64,000 bases of DNA, from contig CAVXLL010000013.1 in assembly GCA_963762575.1 (NCBI GenBank), positions 310,001 through 374,000 of the forward strand. The letters are read 5' to 3'. Position numbers and translations under genes: made by a program. Positions 52,398 through 61,118 of this stretch are shown piece after piece; the stretch's first letter is position 1; each line of letters starts with the position of its first letter. The notes under the pieces are model-generated. The model saw only the letters and a program-made list of their open reading frames with translations. It had not been told where the DNA came from and ran no database searches. Source of the stretch: AP-15 sp963762575. GTDB taxonomy: Bacteria > Pseudomonadota > Alphaproteobacteria > ATCC43930 > CGMCC-115725.

Positions 52398-54131
52398 TTA
52401 ACGCCACAAGTTCGTTCGCGCGAGGTCGATCAGCTCGTCGCCGCGGCCGCTCATCACGGCCCTCACCATGTAGAGCGTGAAGCCCTTCGCCATCTCCAGC
52501 GTAACCGCGGGGGGCATGGCGAGTTCGGTCCGGTTGACGACGGCGTCGACCAGCACCGGCCCGTCATGGTTCAGTGCCGCAGCAATGCCGGCCTCGACCT
52601 CGCCGGGGTCCTCGATCCTGATCCCGCGCACGCCGACGGCTTCGGCCATTGCCGCGAAGTTCGGGTTCTTGAACTCGGTGCCGAATGGGAGAAAACCGGT
52701 CGATTTCTGCTCGAGCTCGATGAAGCCGAGCGCGCCGTTGTTGAACACTACGACCTTGACCGGCAGGCCGAGCTGCACCAAGCTGAGGAAATCGCCCATC
52801 AGCATCTGGAACCCGCCGTCCCCAGACAGCGAGATCACTTGCCGTCCGGGACATGCCGCCTGAGCGCCGATACTTTGCGCCAGCGCATTGGCCATGGAGC
52901 CATGCCAGAAGGAGCCGGTGAGCCGCCGGCTGCCATTCATCGCCAGATAACGCGCGGCCCACACAGTCGGCAGGCCGACATCGCAGGTGAAGATCGCGTC
53001 TGTTGCCGCGTGGTCGCTGATCGCCTTGGCGATCTGCTGTGGGTGGATCGGCTTCCGGCCGGGCGTGCCTACGGCCAGATCGTCGAGCGCCTTGCGCGCT
53101 TTCGCGTAGTGCTCGCGCGCCTGCGCGAGATGCGTGCCGTCTCGCTTCTGCTGCAATAGAGGAAGCAAGGCGGTGAGCGTTGCCTTTACGTCACCGACTA
53201 CGCCGAGATCGACCGGGGCGCGGCGCCCGATGTTCTCTGCCCTGATATCGACTTGAGCAATGCGAACGCGGCTGCCCTGCGGATAGAATTGTCGATAGGG
53301 AAAATCGGTCCCGAGCATCAGCAGGACATCGCAGTCGAGCATCGCATAATAGCCGGACGAAAAGCCGATCAGCCCGGTCATGCCGACATCGTAGGGGTTG
53401 TCCCACTCGACATGTTCCTTGCCGCGCAGCGCATGCACCATCGGCGCTTTGAGACGCTCGCCGAGCGCGAGAAGCTCCTTATGCGCACCGGCACATCCTG
53501 AGCCGCACAGGATCGTGACCTGCCCCGCGCCGTTCAGCAGCGCCGCGAGCCGGTCGAGATCGCTCTTCTCGGGCGTCACGACCGGCCTCGTCAGCAAGAG
53601 ACCCGCGGCCTTCGGCGGTGGCGCGTTGGCGGCGGGCTGTAGTGCGACGTCGCCGGGAATCACCACCACCGATACGCCCCGCCGGCCGACCGCGTCGCGG
53701 ATCGCGACTTCGAGCACACGCGGCATCTGGTTTGCTCCGGAGATCAGCTCGCAATAGTGGCTGCACTCGCGGAACAGGTCCTGTGGGTGGGTTTCCTGAA
53801 AGTAGCCGGCGCCAATCTCGGCCGATGGGATCTGCGCGGCAATGGCGAGCACCGGCACGCGCGAGCGGTGACAATCGAACAGACCGTTGATCAAGTGCAA
53901 ATTTCCCGGTCCGCAGCTCCCGGCGCACACGGCGAGCTCACCCGTCAGATGTGCCTCCGCACCCGCCGCGAAGGCCGCGACCTCTTCGTGCCTGACATGT
54001 ACCCACTCGATCTTGCCCTGGCGCCGGATTGAGTCGGTCAGACCGTTCAGGCTATCGCCGACGATGCCGTAAATGCGCTTGACGCCGACCGCCGCGAGGG
54101 TGTCGGCGAATTGGTCTGCAACGGTCGCCAT
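52398..54131 (-). CDS. poxB: Pyruvate:quinone oxidoreductase (pyruvate oxidase PoxB-like)
   Basis: A ThDP- and FAD-dependent enzyme that decarboxylates pyruvate to acetate and CO2 and reduces ubiquinone at the membrane. The 577-residue protein has the N-terminal ThDP Glu in VHVRHEEVAAFAAGAEA, GSCGPGNLHLINGLFDCHRSRVPV, and the C-terminal ThDP signature GDGGFQMLMGDFLSLVQLG ... NNGALG. A C-terminal helix (ELIDLARTNLW) may be the lipid-binding tail. The start is the ATG at 54131 (MATVADQFADTLAAVG); the frame is open upstream but not family sequence. A triple TTTAC-type box lies 65 bp upstream of the start. Confidence 0.93.
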   Translation of the reverse strand: MATVADQFADTLAAVGVKRIYGIVGDSLNGLTDSIRRQGKIEWVHVRHEEVAAFAAGAEAHLTGELAVCAGSCGPGNLHLINGLFDCHRSRVPVLAIAAQIPSAEIGAGYFQETHPQDLFRECSHYCELISGANQMPRVLEVAIRDAVGRRGVSVVVIPGDVALQPAANAPPPKAAGLLLTRPVVTPEKSDLDRLAALLNGAGQVTILCGSGCAGAHKELLALGERLKAPMVHALRGKEHVEWDNPYDVGMTGLIGFSSGYYAMLDCDVLLMLGTDFPYRQFYPQGSRVRIAQVDIRAENIGRRAPVDLGVVGDVKATLTALLPLLQQKRDGTHLAQAREHYAKARKALDDLAVGTPGRKPIHPQQIAKAISDHAATDAIFTCDVGLPTVWAARYLAMNGSRRLTGSFWHGSMANALAQSIGAQAACPGRQVISLSGDGGFQMLMGDFLSLVQLGLPVKVVVFNNGALGFIELEQKSTGFLPFGTEFKNPNFAAMAEAVGVRGIRIEDPGEVEAGIAAALNHDGPVLVDAVVNRTELAMPPAVTLEMAKGFTLYMVRAVMSGRGDELIDLARTNLWR

Positions 54132-54195
54132 CCTCTTGCTCCTTGTCTCGCGGGCTAGAGCCGGGCAGATTGAAGGCTGCAGTGACGCGCCCCGA

Positions 54196-54220
54196 GTGAA
54201 ATCTGGTAAAAATCGGTAAA
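54196..54220 (-). promoter_or_regulatory. Triple TTTAC direct repeat upstream of poxB-cydAB
   Basis: On the coding (minus) strand the sequence is TTTAC-N5-TTTAC-N5-TTCAC with an exact 10-bp period; on the plus strand this is GTGAA-N5-GTAAA-N5-GTAAA. It matches the CpxR-type consensus GTAAA-N5-GTAAA and the tandem-repeat habit of OmpR-family response regulators. It is 65 bp upstream of the poxB start codon. Three similar sites follow to the right. Regulator identity is inferred. Confidence 0.6.
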
Positions 54221-54271
54221 GCGCGGCGGCCTTTCGCCCTTGCCTTTGCCACCCATCTCCAAGAAAACGCG

Positions 54272-54808
54272 CTACGCGTAGCGCCAGGCCGGCTTGCTCG
54301 GGTCCACCAGTTTCAGATCGACCAGAGCAAGGCCGAAAATCCCAATGACCACGGGCTCGGTGGCGCCTTTTCTGACACCGTCGTAATGCGGCGTATGGGC
54401 GACGCGCCTGACAAAGCCGCCGGCCGGCACCGGAACGGTGGCGTTCGGGTCGAAGTCGGCGCCACTGTTCACCCACCATGTCCCGGACAACACCAGGCAC
54501 AACCGGTCGGTAGCGTAGCTGTGCGGCGCGCTCATAAAGCCCGGGTACCATCTCATCAGCACGACGTATTCGCCCGGCTTGTCCAGCCCGCCGAACAGTG
54601 TCGCCATTTCGGCGCTATGCGGTGGCCCGGCGCTCCACGCCGTCCATTTGATCTGATCGGGCAGAGTTACCTGTGTTTCGGCAGGGTTGATCGCTGCTGC
54701 TCGCCTGGCGGACAATCCGAGCGGCAGCGCGGCAAGCAACGAGGCGAGCAGCAGCTGGCGCCGGCCGGGCAGTAGTAGATTGTCTTGCAAGGCAATTCGA
54801 TCTGTCAT
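54272..54808 (-). CDS. Secreted cupin-like protein
   Basis: A 178-residue protein with a twin-arginine-like or Sec signal (GRRQLLLASLLAALPLGLSARRAAA) and a cupin-type barrel: VVLMRWYPGFMSAPHSYATDRLCLVLSGTWWVNSG and VPVPAGGFVRRVAHTPHYDGV, which supply the usual His/Glu positions. The start is taken at the ATG at 54808 (MTDRIALQDN). It lies 140 bp upstream of poxB on the same strand, and the triple-repeat site falls between them. Function unknown; a periplasmic binding or detoxifying role is possible. Confidence 0.75.
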   Translation of the reverse strand: MTDRIALQDNLLLPGRRQLLLASLLAALPLGLSARRAAAINPAETQVTLPDQIKWTAWSAGPPHSAEMATLFGGLDKPGEYVVLMRWYPGFMSAPHSYATDRLCLVLSGTWWVNSGADFDPNATVPVPAGGFVRRVAHTPHYDGVRKGATEPVVIGIFGLALVDLKLVDPSKPAWRYA

Positions 54809-54826
54809 CTTCAATGCACCCAAAAG

Positions 54827-55006
54827 CTAGGAGACGCGTGTGCGCAGGACTTCAAGGAACAGCGCCAGGAATTGCGGATGCGCCGGCCAGGCGAAACCAG
54901 TCACGAGGTTGCCGTCGCGGATCGCCCCATCGGGCGGCGTTTCAGATAATGCTCCAATCGTACTTCCGAAATCGCCGACGAGAAAGAGGATCTCCTTGGC
55001 TGCCAT
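54827..55006 (-). pseudogene. DJ-1/PfpI-family remnant, middle deleted
   Basis: A 59-codon open frame, ATG at 55006 to TAG at 54827. It starts as a DJ-1/PfpI protein (MAAKEILFLVGDFGS) and ends as one (DGAIRDGNLVTGFAWPAHP, then FLEVLRTRVS), but the 120 or so residues between, including the catalytic cysteine elbow, are gone. The retained N-terminus is about 14 residues and the C-terminus about 40. It is in the same state as the CoA-transferase remnant at 17 kb. It might be expressed but cannot have the family activity. Confidence 0.75.
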
Positions 55007-55072
55007 GATTGTCTCCTGAGTGCCGGTGAAAGAATTGGTGTGTTGCCAGGGTTGCTCTTGTCGCCGATCGTG

Positions 55073-55195
55073 GTCATTCCGAAATGGCCCGAAGGGCTAG
55101 GCCCGGAAACCATGAACACGGGCCGGTGCCTAGCCTTCGCAGGCCCGTGTTCTTGGGTTCCGGGCTCGTGGGCGGCCCCCGCGCCCCGGAATGAC
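55073..55195. repeat. Dispersed palindromic element with GTCATTCCG ends
   Basis: An element of about 123 bp bounded by GTCATTCCG (55073-55081) and its inverse CGGAATGAC (55187-55195). Inside it, AACACGGGCC and GGCCCGTGTT form a second inverted repeat. The arrangement is like the non-autonomous palindromic elements scattered in Bradyrhizobium/Rhodopseudomonas-type genomes (from memory). It lies between the PfpI remnant and the broken aldo/keto reductase, and reading through it gives the reductase frame a false C-terminal tail. Confidence 0.7.
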
Positions 55196-55248
55196 GGGAT
55201 TTGGGTATTCCTTCGCACGCTCTGAGCAGGATCGGGCCGACGCCAGCG

Positions 55249-56275
55249 TTACTGCGCCGCTTCCAAGACTGCGGGCTTGGAACGCGGGGGCGGGCCATGA
55301 ACTCGGGGCCGACCCGATCGGTGATCGACTCTCGCAGCATGCGATCGATCTCGGTCTTTGCGGCAGCATCGAACGACCATCCGAATACCTCGTCGATGGG
55401 CTGCAGCTGGCCGGGATGACGCGCTCCCCACAATGCCCCAGTCGCACCCCGGTCGAGCAGCCAGCGCACTGCCAAGTGTATGACCCGCTTGCCGTATCGC
55501 TGTAGGGCAAATTGATCGAGACGGCGAATTGCAGCGAGGTATTGCGCGTAGCGAGGCGGCTGGAACTTCGGGTCGGTCAAGCGAAGATCGTCGCCGCCAA
55601 AATGCGCGTCCTCTTGCAGCTTGCCGGATAGCAAACCGCGGCACAGCGCGCCATAGGTCAAGGTCGCGAGATTCGATTTCAGGCAATAGGGCGACAGCTC
55701 GGCTTCGATCTGGCGTTCGAACAGATTGTAGGGCGGCTGCACGACGTGCAGTTTGGCGACACGGCGAAATCGCTCGATCTGGGGAACCGAGAAATTGCTC
55801 ACGCCAATGGCGCGGATCTTCCTTTGCTCGAAGAGCGTCTGCATCGCTTCGGCGCTCTCTTCGATCGATACCAGCGGGTCGGGCCAATGCACTTTATAAA
55901 TGTCAATGTAGTCGGTGCGCAATCGCCGTAGCGAGTCGCCGATCTCGCGCAGGATTCGGTTTCGGCTGGCATTCCGGAAGACCTTCATCCTTCCACTCGA
56001 GCCCGGTTTTGGCGGCGATGACAACGCGTGAGCGCAGGCTGCGGTCGGCAATGGCGCGGCCGACGATTTCTTCGGAGCGGCCAAGGCGGGCGCAGTGTCG
56101 ATCAGGTTCACGCCGCGCTCGACGGCGGCATCAATCGTCGCGACCAACTCGTCTTCGTCGGTTCCGCCCACATCCAGCCGCCGATCGCCCGGGTGCCGAG
56201 GCCAATGCGCGACACGGTCAAGCTCGTGCCTGCAATAGTCGCCGATTCCATATTGATATTCGCTGTCATGGTCAT
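55249..56275 (-). pseudogene. Aldo/keto reductase, broken by several indels
   Basis: The family runs from MTANINMESATIAGTSLTVS and RIGLGTRAIGGWMW to the C-terminal PAVLEAAQ. Pieces are in different frames: GGTDEDELVATIDAAVERGVNLIDTAPA, then LGRSEEIVGRAIADRS and VVIAAKTGLEWKD, then VFRNASRNRILREIGDSLRRLRTDYIDIYKVHWPD onward. The joins need a G restored near 56178 (GGGG to GGG), one base near 56080, one removed near 55985, and a C restored near 55290 (CCCC to CCC). The native stop is then TAA at 55249. Catalytic Tyr/Lys regions are otherwise recognisable. Either a decaying gene or locally poor sequence. Confidence 0.75.
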
Positions 56276-56500
56276 TTCGCCAACATGCAGGCCGACGCGG
56301 AGCCCGTAGTCTCGAGCCTCACTCGGCTTGGGGTCTTCGATTCCCGCCGCTTCGGCCGCGACCAAACCCAGAACCGACCAGTCGAATTCCGTGTAACCGT
56401 GGGCCAGACCGGTGATCATTCGGTCGCGCACGGCGTGACCGAGGGCATTGGGACGTTGGCCGCCTCCACTTCAGCCAGGGCCAAACGATACCAAGCGTTC
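56276..56500 (-). pseudogene. C-terminal remnant of a 3-hydroxyisobutyrate dehydrogenase-like gene
   Basis: Read with two single-base repairs in short homopolymers (a T near 56487 and a G near 56440), the minus strand gives LGIVLALAEVEAANVPMPS, then HAVRDRMITGLAHGY and TEFDWSVLGLVAAEAAG. This is the C-terminal helical half of the beta-hydroxyacid dehydrogenase family. The Rossmann half is absent. The remnant runs without a stop into the aldo/keto reductase frame. The 5' boundary is approximate. Confidence 0.6.
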
Positions 56501-56566
56501 TCGCTGCGTATACTCCGAAGCGGGTGGCGGGACGTTACATTGCGCCCCGCCCTCCCAGCTATTGCA

Positions 56567-56800
56567 TCAAAAGTCTATTGTGTGACTGCGCGACGCGCAG
56601 TGGCCAGGTACCCATTTGCCACCCCCGAGATATCCGGCAGGCTCCCAAACCCAGCCGGGAGGGCACGTCTGATCGGTCTGGTCGGCTGTCTGAGAATTGG
56701 TGGTCGACTGGTCATTCGCCGGCAATGATTGCGCGCCAGCCGAAAGCGGGATCGCCGTAACCGCGAGCGATCCAATGAGATAAAGCGTCTGTAACCGCAT
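56567..56800 (-). CDS. Small secreted protein with a WVWEPAGY/GHC tail
   Basis: A 77-residue protein with a signal peptide (MRLQTLYLIGSLAVTAIPLSAGAQS), a polar Ser/Thr/Gln linker and a C-terminal TCPPGWVWEPAGYLGGGKWVPGHC. That tail, with two cysteines and the W-x-W-E-P-x-G-Y pattern, recurs in small periplasmic proteins of alphaproteobacteria, as far as I recall, but has no assigned function. The ATG at 56800 has AGAGGG upstream. A triple TTTAC-type box lies 90 bp upstream. Confidence 0.65.
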   Translation of the reverse strand: MRLQTLYLIGSLAVTAIPLSAGAQSLPANDQSTTNSQTADQTDQTCPPGWVWEPAGYLGGGKWVPGHCASRSHTIDF

Positions 56801-56872
56801 GTTGACCCTCTTAACACAGCTCCTGCGAACCCATCGCCTATGGCGCGGTCCACATTCCAGTAGTTGGGCTTT

Positions 56873-56998
56873 CTAGGGCTCAGAGATGAGTAAATTCGGG
56901 TAAGTGCGAGTAAAATCCGCCCGCCGACATGTCCGCAGCGACAGCACGCCTTGCCAAACGAGGTAGCCCAGCAGGACGAAGACGTTGGGCGGCGGCAT
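56873..56998 (-). CDS. Short membrane ORF, possible N-terminal remnant
   Basis: A 41-codon frame (MPPPNVFVLLGYLVWQGVLSL then a polar tail) has one good hydrophobic helix followed by an abrupt change of character. It resembles the first helix of a small multi-helix membrane protein that has lost the rest; the triple TTTAC box overlaps its 3' part. Coding status is uncertain. Confidence 0.3.
   Translation of the reverse strand: MPPPNVFVLLGYLVWQGVLSLRTCRRADFTRTYPNLLISEP
56890..56914 (-). promoter_or_regulatory. Triple TTTAC direct repeat upstream of the small secreted protein
   Basis: On the minus strand the pattern is TTTAC-N5-CTTAC-N5-TTTAC with a 10-bp period (plus strand GTAAA-N5-GTAAG-N5-GTAAA). 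It is 90 bp upstream of the start of the 77-residue secreted protein and has the same orientation relative to that gene as the poxB site. Confidence 0.6.
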
Positions 56999-57292
56999 GG
57001 GCCAACATCTGCACGACAAACGTCATTGCCGCTTCCCCCGGGTACTCCGTTCCGGGATTGTGAGGGAGCCATCGCTTTATGCGGCAAAAATCTTTTATGC
57101 CCACACCGACGACGCCGCGAAGACGAGCGGTATGCAAGCCTCAATACTGCATCCGGCCGTGTCGACCGTCAGGTGATCCCGATCTCATGGCTCATAGTCG
57201 CGCGCGATCACGGCCTGCCAATCTGGGAGGATAAGGCCGGGCACTTCGCTTGCGGGACGATCGTGAGGCGCTCGCAGCAGCTGACCAAAGTT

Positions 57293-57976
57293 TTACGACC
57301 GGCGGCGCCGGTCTCCCGAACCCATTGCGAAAGCGAGCAGGGCAAGCCCCGTGGGTAGAGCCAAGGACCACAAGCCGGCCGCAGCTTCAAAGGCTGCGCC
57401 GCACACGCATCCGATTGTAAAGCCGACGATCACCGGCAAGGTGTGCATCGCGCGGGCGCGCGCCTGGGCGGTCTGGTCATGATCGCGGCCAACCAAGGCC
57501 TCTGCGAGGTCCAGCATGAAATGAGTGACATTCGTCGTCATCACGGCAGTGCTTGGCGTCTCCGTCAGCGAAATCTGAACGAGCGCGTTCTGTACCGCCA
57601 TCGCCGCGACGCCGAACATACCGGCGATAACCGCGAGTATTGCGTCGGCGTCGCTCCATGGGCCCGCCAAAACGCAAATCGAGAGAAAGGCAACAAGAAA
57701 TAACAGCTGCAGCAGCAGCAACGGCTGCAGCGTCGAAACCCCCGCTCGCTCGAGTCCACCGGCGAGCAAGCGCGTCAGAAACAGCACCATCATGAAGACC
57801 GGTACCGATAGCACGTAAGAGAATATCGTCGGGTCGCCAGCGACGATATGAGCGCCCAGAACGGCCAAATTGCCGGTGATGTGGGCTGTGAACAGCCCAT
57901 TGAGGCCGAGAAAACCGATGATGTCAGTGGATCCAGCAATCAGGCTCAAAACGAACGGGAGGGTTCGGCCGGCCAT
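57293..57976 (-). CDS. DUF1275 (YoaK-like) membrane protein
   Basis: A 227-residue protein with about six hydrophobic segments. The family signatures are LSLIAGSTDIIGFLGLNGLFTAHITGNLAVLG at the N-terminus and MAVQNALVQISLTETPSTAVMTTNVTHF in the middle. Function is unknown in general. It begins one base after the stop of the RND permease, so it is the third gene of the efflux operon and probably contributes to the same stress response. Confidence 0.88.
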   Translation of the reverse strand: MAGRTLPFVLSLIAGSTDIIGFLGLNGLFTAHITGNLAVLGAHIVAGDPTIFSYVLSVPVFMMVLFLTRLLAGGLERAGVSTLQPLLLLQLLFLVAFLSICVLAGPWSDADAILAVIAGMFGVAAMAVQNALVQISLTETPSTAVMTTNVTHFMLDLAEALVGRDHDQTAQARARAMHTLPVIVGFTIGCVCGAAFEAAAGLWSLALPTGLALLAFAMGSGDRRRRS

Positions 57977-57977
57977 A

Positions 57978-60900
57978 TCATTCGGCGGCGACGCTGGCTG
58001 CCGCTGCTTCCGCCAGCGAGCGGCGCGAGCCGCGCAGGCGGCGCAGAGTCGTGCCGAGGCGGTCCATGTAGATGTAGACGACTGGCGTCGTGAATAGTGT
58101 CAGCAACTGCGACACCAAGAGGCCGCCGACGATCGCATAGCCAAGCGGCTGGCGGATTTCGGAACCGATGCCGGTGCCGAGCATCAGGGGGACCCCGGCG
58201 AGCAGAGCGCACATTGTCGTCATTAGAATGGGGCGAAAGCGCAGGCGGCATGCCTCGTGGATTGCGTCCTCGGTGCTGAGCCCGCGCTCACGCTGACCCG
58301 CCAGCGCGAAGTCGACCAGCATGATGCCGTTCTTCTTGACGATGCCGATCAAGAGGATGATGCCGATGATGCCGATCACGTCAAGCGGCATGCCGAACAG
58401 CATCAAGGTCAGCAATGCCCCGAGCCCGGCCGACGGCAGTGTCGAGATGATCGTGATCGGGTGGATCGTGCTCTCGTAGAGCATTCCCAGAATGATGTAG
58501 ACCGCGATCAGCGCGGCGAGGATCAGGATCGGCGTGCTGCTCAGCGAATTCTGAAACGCCTGCGCGCTGCCCTGGAAACTGGTGGCAATCGAGCGTGGCA
58601 GGTGCAGCTCTCGCGCCGCCTGCTGGATCGCCGTCACCGCCTCGCCGATCGAGACATTCGGAGGGAGGTTGAAGCTCAGGGTTACCGACGGGAATTGGCC
58701 CTGGTGATTGACCGCAATCGGCGCGACCGTTGATGTGATCGAGGCAAACTCGCTAAGCGGTACCTCAGTGCCGCTGGAGGAGGTCGCATAGATGCGGCTG
58801 AGCGCGTTCGGCCCAAGCTGGAAATCGGGCTCGACTTCGAGAATCACGAAATATTGGTTGAGCCTCGTATAGATGCGCGCCGCGACCCGCTGGCCGAACG
58901 CGTCATAGAGGATCGAATCGACGATCGATGGGTTGATGCCGAGCTGCGAGGCGAGCTGGCGGTTCACCTCGATCTTCATGACCCGGCCGGTGGTCTGCTG
59001 GTCGCTGGCGGCGTCAGTCAGCTGCGGCAATGTTTGGAGCTTCTTCAAGAGGACCGGCGCCCAGTGGTCGAGCTCGTCGCTGTCGACATCGACGAGCGTG
59101 TATTGGTACTGGGTCTTTGAGAGCCGCGCGCCGATCGTAATGTCCTGCGCGGCCTGCATGTACAACGTGATGCCCCAAACCGGCTGCAGCGCTTTGTCCA
59201 AACGCGCAATCACCTGGTCGGCGCTGGCCGTCCGCTGGCCGAGCGGCTTCAACGTGACGAACACGCGGCCGTCATTCTCGGTGACGGTCGGCCCGCCGGG
59301 TCCGATATAGGCGTTCGCCGCGGCGACCGCGGGGTCCTTCGTCACCACCGCGAGGATCGCGCGCATGCGGTCCTTCATCGCCTGAGGCGAGATGTTTTGC
59401 GCTCCCTCGGCGATGCCGACGATCAGGCCCGTATCCTGCTGCGGAAAAAAGCCTTTCGGTATCTCGACGAAGAGCACGCCGGTCAAGGCGACGGTCGAGA
59501 GCATGACCATTAAGGTGACGAAACGATGGCGCAGTGCCACCACCAACCCGCGCTCGTATACGGCGGCCAGCCCGTCGAAAAACCGCTCGAGCGCGCGAGA
59601 GATGAGGCCCGGACGGGTTTCGCCCTCCGCGGTCAAGACGCGGGCGCACATCATCGGGGTCAAAGTCAGCGAGACAATGACGGAGACGAGGATCGCCACC
59701 GCGACGGTGACCGCGAACTCCCGGAACAACAGACCGACAATGCCACTCATCAGGAACAGCGGAATGAACACTGCGACCAGCGATATCGAGATCGACATGA
59801 TCGTAAAACCGATTTCGCCCGCCCCGTCGAGGGCGGCCTGCATCGGGGTCTTCCCCTCCTCGATGTGCCGCACGATGTTCTCGATCATGACGATCGCATC
59901 GTCGACGACGAAGCCGACCGCGATCGTCAGCGCCATCAGCGACAGATTGTCGAGGCTGTAGCCGAGCACATACATTACCGCGAAAGTGCCGATCAGCGAC
60001 ATCGGCACTGAGATCGCCGGGATCACCGTCGCCCACAGCTTGCGCAAAAACAAAAAGATGACGCCGACAACCAGCGCGATCGTCAATAACAGCGTGTTCT
60101 GCACGTCGGCGACGCTGGCCCGGATCGTCTGGGTGCGGTCCGAGACAGTATGGATCTTGATCGACGGCGGCAGCGAAGCTTCGAGCTGTGGCAATTCCTT
60201 CTTGATTTGGTCGACGGTCGCAATGACATTGGCCCCCGGCTGGCGCTGGACCGCTATGATGATGGCCGGCTCATCGTTCATCCAGCCCGCCAGGTTCACA
60301 TCCTGCGGTCCGACGATCGCCCGGCCGACATTGCGCACGCGTACCGGTCCGCTGGTGCCGAACGCACCGCTGCGGTTGGCGAGGATATAGTCATTGAACC
60401 CCTGCGCTGTCATCAACTGATCGTTGGTCTGCAGTGCGAAGGCCTGGTTGGCGCCATACAATGTGCCTTTCGGCTGGTCGACCGTGGCGGTGGCCAGCGC
60501 CGTCCGCACTGCCTCCAGGTCGAGGCCCTCTGCGGCCAGCAGCGCCGGGTTGACCTGCACCCGGATTGCCGGGCTCTGCTGTCCGCCGATGCCGACGAGG
60601 CCGACGCCGGGCATCTGCGAGATCTTCTGGGCCAGTATGCTGTTCGCGTAATCGCTGACCGTCGTGAGCGGCAGCGTCTCGGAGGTCAACGCCAGCATCA
60701 GTACCGGCGTGTCGGCCGGGTTGGTCTTGCGGTAGATCGGCGGGTTTGGCATCGTCGGAGGCAGCAGGCCTGCCGTTGCATTGATCGCGGCCTGCACGTC
60801 CTGCGCCGCCGAATCGATGGTGCGGCTGCGGTCGAATTGCAATGTAATCTCGGCATATTCGGTTGCGCTGCTGGAGGTCATTTGCGTCAGGCCGGGGATC

Positions 60901-61118
60901 TGGCCGAACTGCCGTTCGAGCGGTGTCGTGACGGTGCTGGCAACGGTCTGCGCATCGGCGCCCGGCAGTTGCGCGGTGACCTGGATCGTCGGCGAAGCGA
61001 TATTCGGCAAGGCCGCCACCGGCAACAGCTCGTAGCCGATCAGCCCGAGCAGCAGGATCGCCACCATCAACATCGCGGTGGCGATCGGCCTTCGGATGAA
61101 CGTCGCCGAGATGTTCAT
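57978..61118 (-). CDS. RND multidrug efflux permease (MdtB/MuxB-like HAE1 type)
   Basis: A 1046-residue inner-membrane proton/drug antiporter. N-terminus MNISATFIRRPIATAMLMVAILLLGLIGY; TM4 has the proton-relay aspartates in GFVVDDAIVMIENIVRHIEEG, and TM10 the Lys in LIGIVKKNGIMLVDFAL. Two large periplasmic loops follow TM1 and TM7, each with the expected porter-domain strands. The start overlaps the adaptor stop (ATGA). The closest well-known relatives are MdtB/MdtC and MuxB/MuxC. Only one permease is encoded, where MdtABC has two. No outer-membrane factor is in the window. Confidence 0.93.
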   Translation of the reverse strand: MNISATFIRRPIATAMLMVAILLLGLIGYELLPVAALPNIASPTIQVTAQLPGADAQTVASTVTTPLERQFGQIPGLTQMTSSSATEYAEITLQFDRSRTIDSAAQDVQAAINATAGLLPPTMPNPPIYRKTNPADTPVLMLALTSETLPLTTVSDYANSILAQKISQMPGVGLVGIGGQQSPAIRVQVNPALLAAEGLDLEAVRTALATATVDQPKGTLYGANQAFALQTNDQLMTAQGFNDYILANRSGAFGTSGPVRVRNVGRAIVGPQDVNLAGWMNDEPAIIIAVQRQPGANVIATVDQIKKELPQLEASLPPSIKIHTVSDRTQTIRASVADVQNTLLLTIALVVGVIFLFLRKLWATVIPAISVPMSLIGTFAVMYVLGYSLDNLSLMALTIAVGFVVDDAIVMIENIVRHIEEGKTPMQAALDGAGEIGFTIMSISISLVAVFIPLFLMSGIVGLLFREFAVTVAVAILVSVIVSLTLTPMMCARVLTAEGETRPGLISRALERFFDGLAAVYERGLVVALRHRFVTLMVMLSTVALTGVLFVEIPKGFFPQQDTGLIVGIAEGAQNISPQAMKDRMRAILAVVTKDPAVAAANAYIGPGGPTVTENDGRVFVTLKPLGQRTASADQVIARLDKALQPVWGITLYMQAAQDITIGARLSKTQYQYTLVDVDSDELDHWAPVLLKKLQTLPQLTDAASDQQTTGRVMKIEVNRQLASQLGINPSIVDSILYDAFGQRVAARIYTRLNQYFVILEVEPDFQLGPNALSRIYATSSSGTEVPLSEFASITSTVAPIAVNHQGQFPSVTLSFNLPPNVSIGEAVTAIQQAARELHLPRSIATSFQGSAQAFQNSLSSTPILILAALIAVYIILGMLYESTIHPITIISTLPSAGLGALLTLMLFGMPLDVIGIIGIILLIGIVKKNGIMLVDFALAGQRERGLSTEDAIHEACRLRFRPILMTTMCALLAGVPLMLGTGIGSEIRQPLGYAIVGGLLVSQLLTLFTTPVVYIYMDRLGTTLRRLRGSRRSLAEAAAASVAAE

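Noticed and set aside
52398..54551. A 717-residue PoxB with a long N-terminal extension
   Set aside because: The extra 140 residues are not family sequence; the ATG at 54131 begins the canonical ThDP-enzyme N-terminus.
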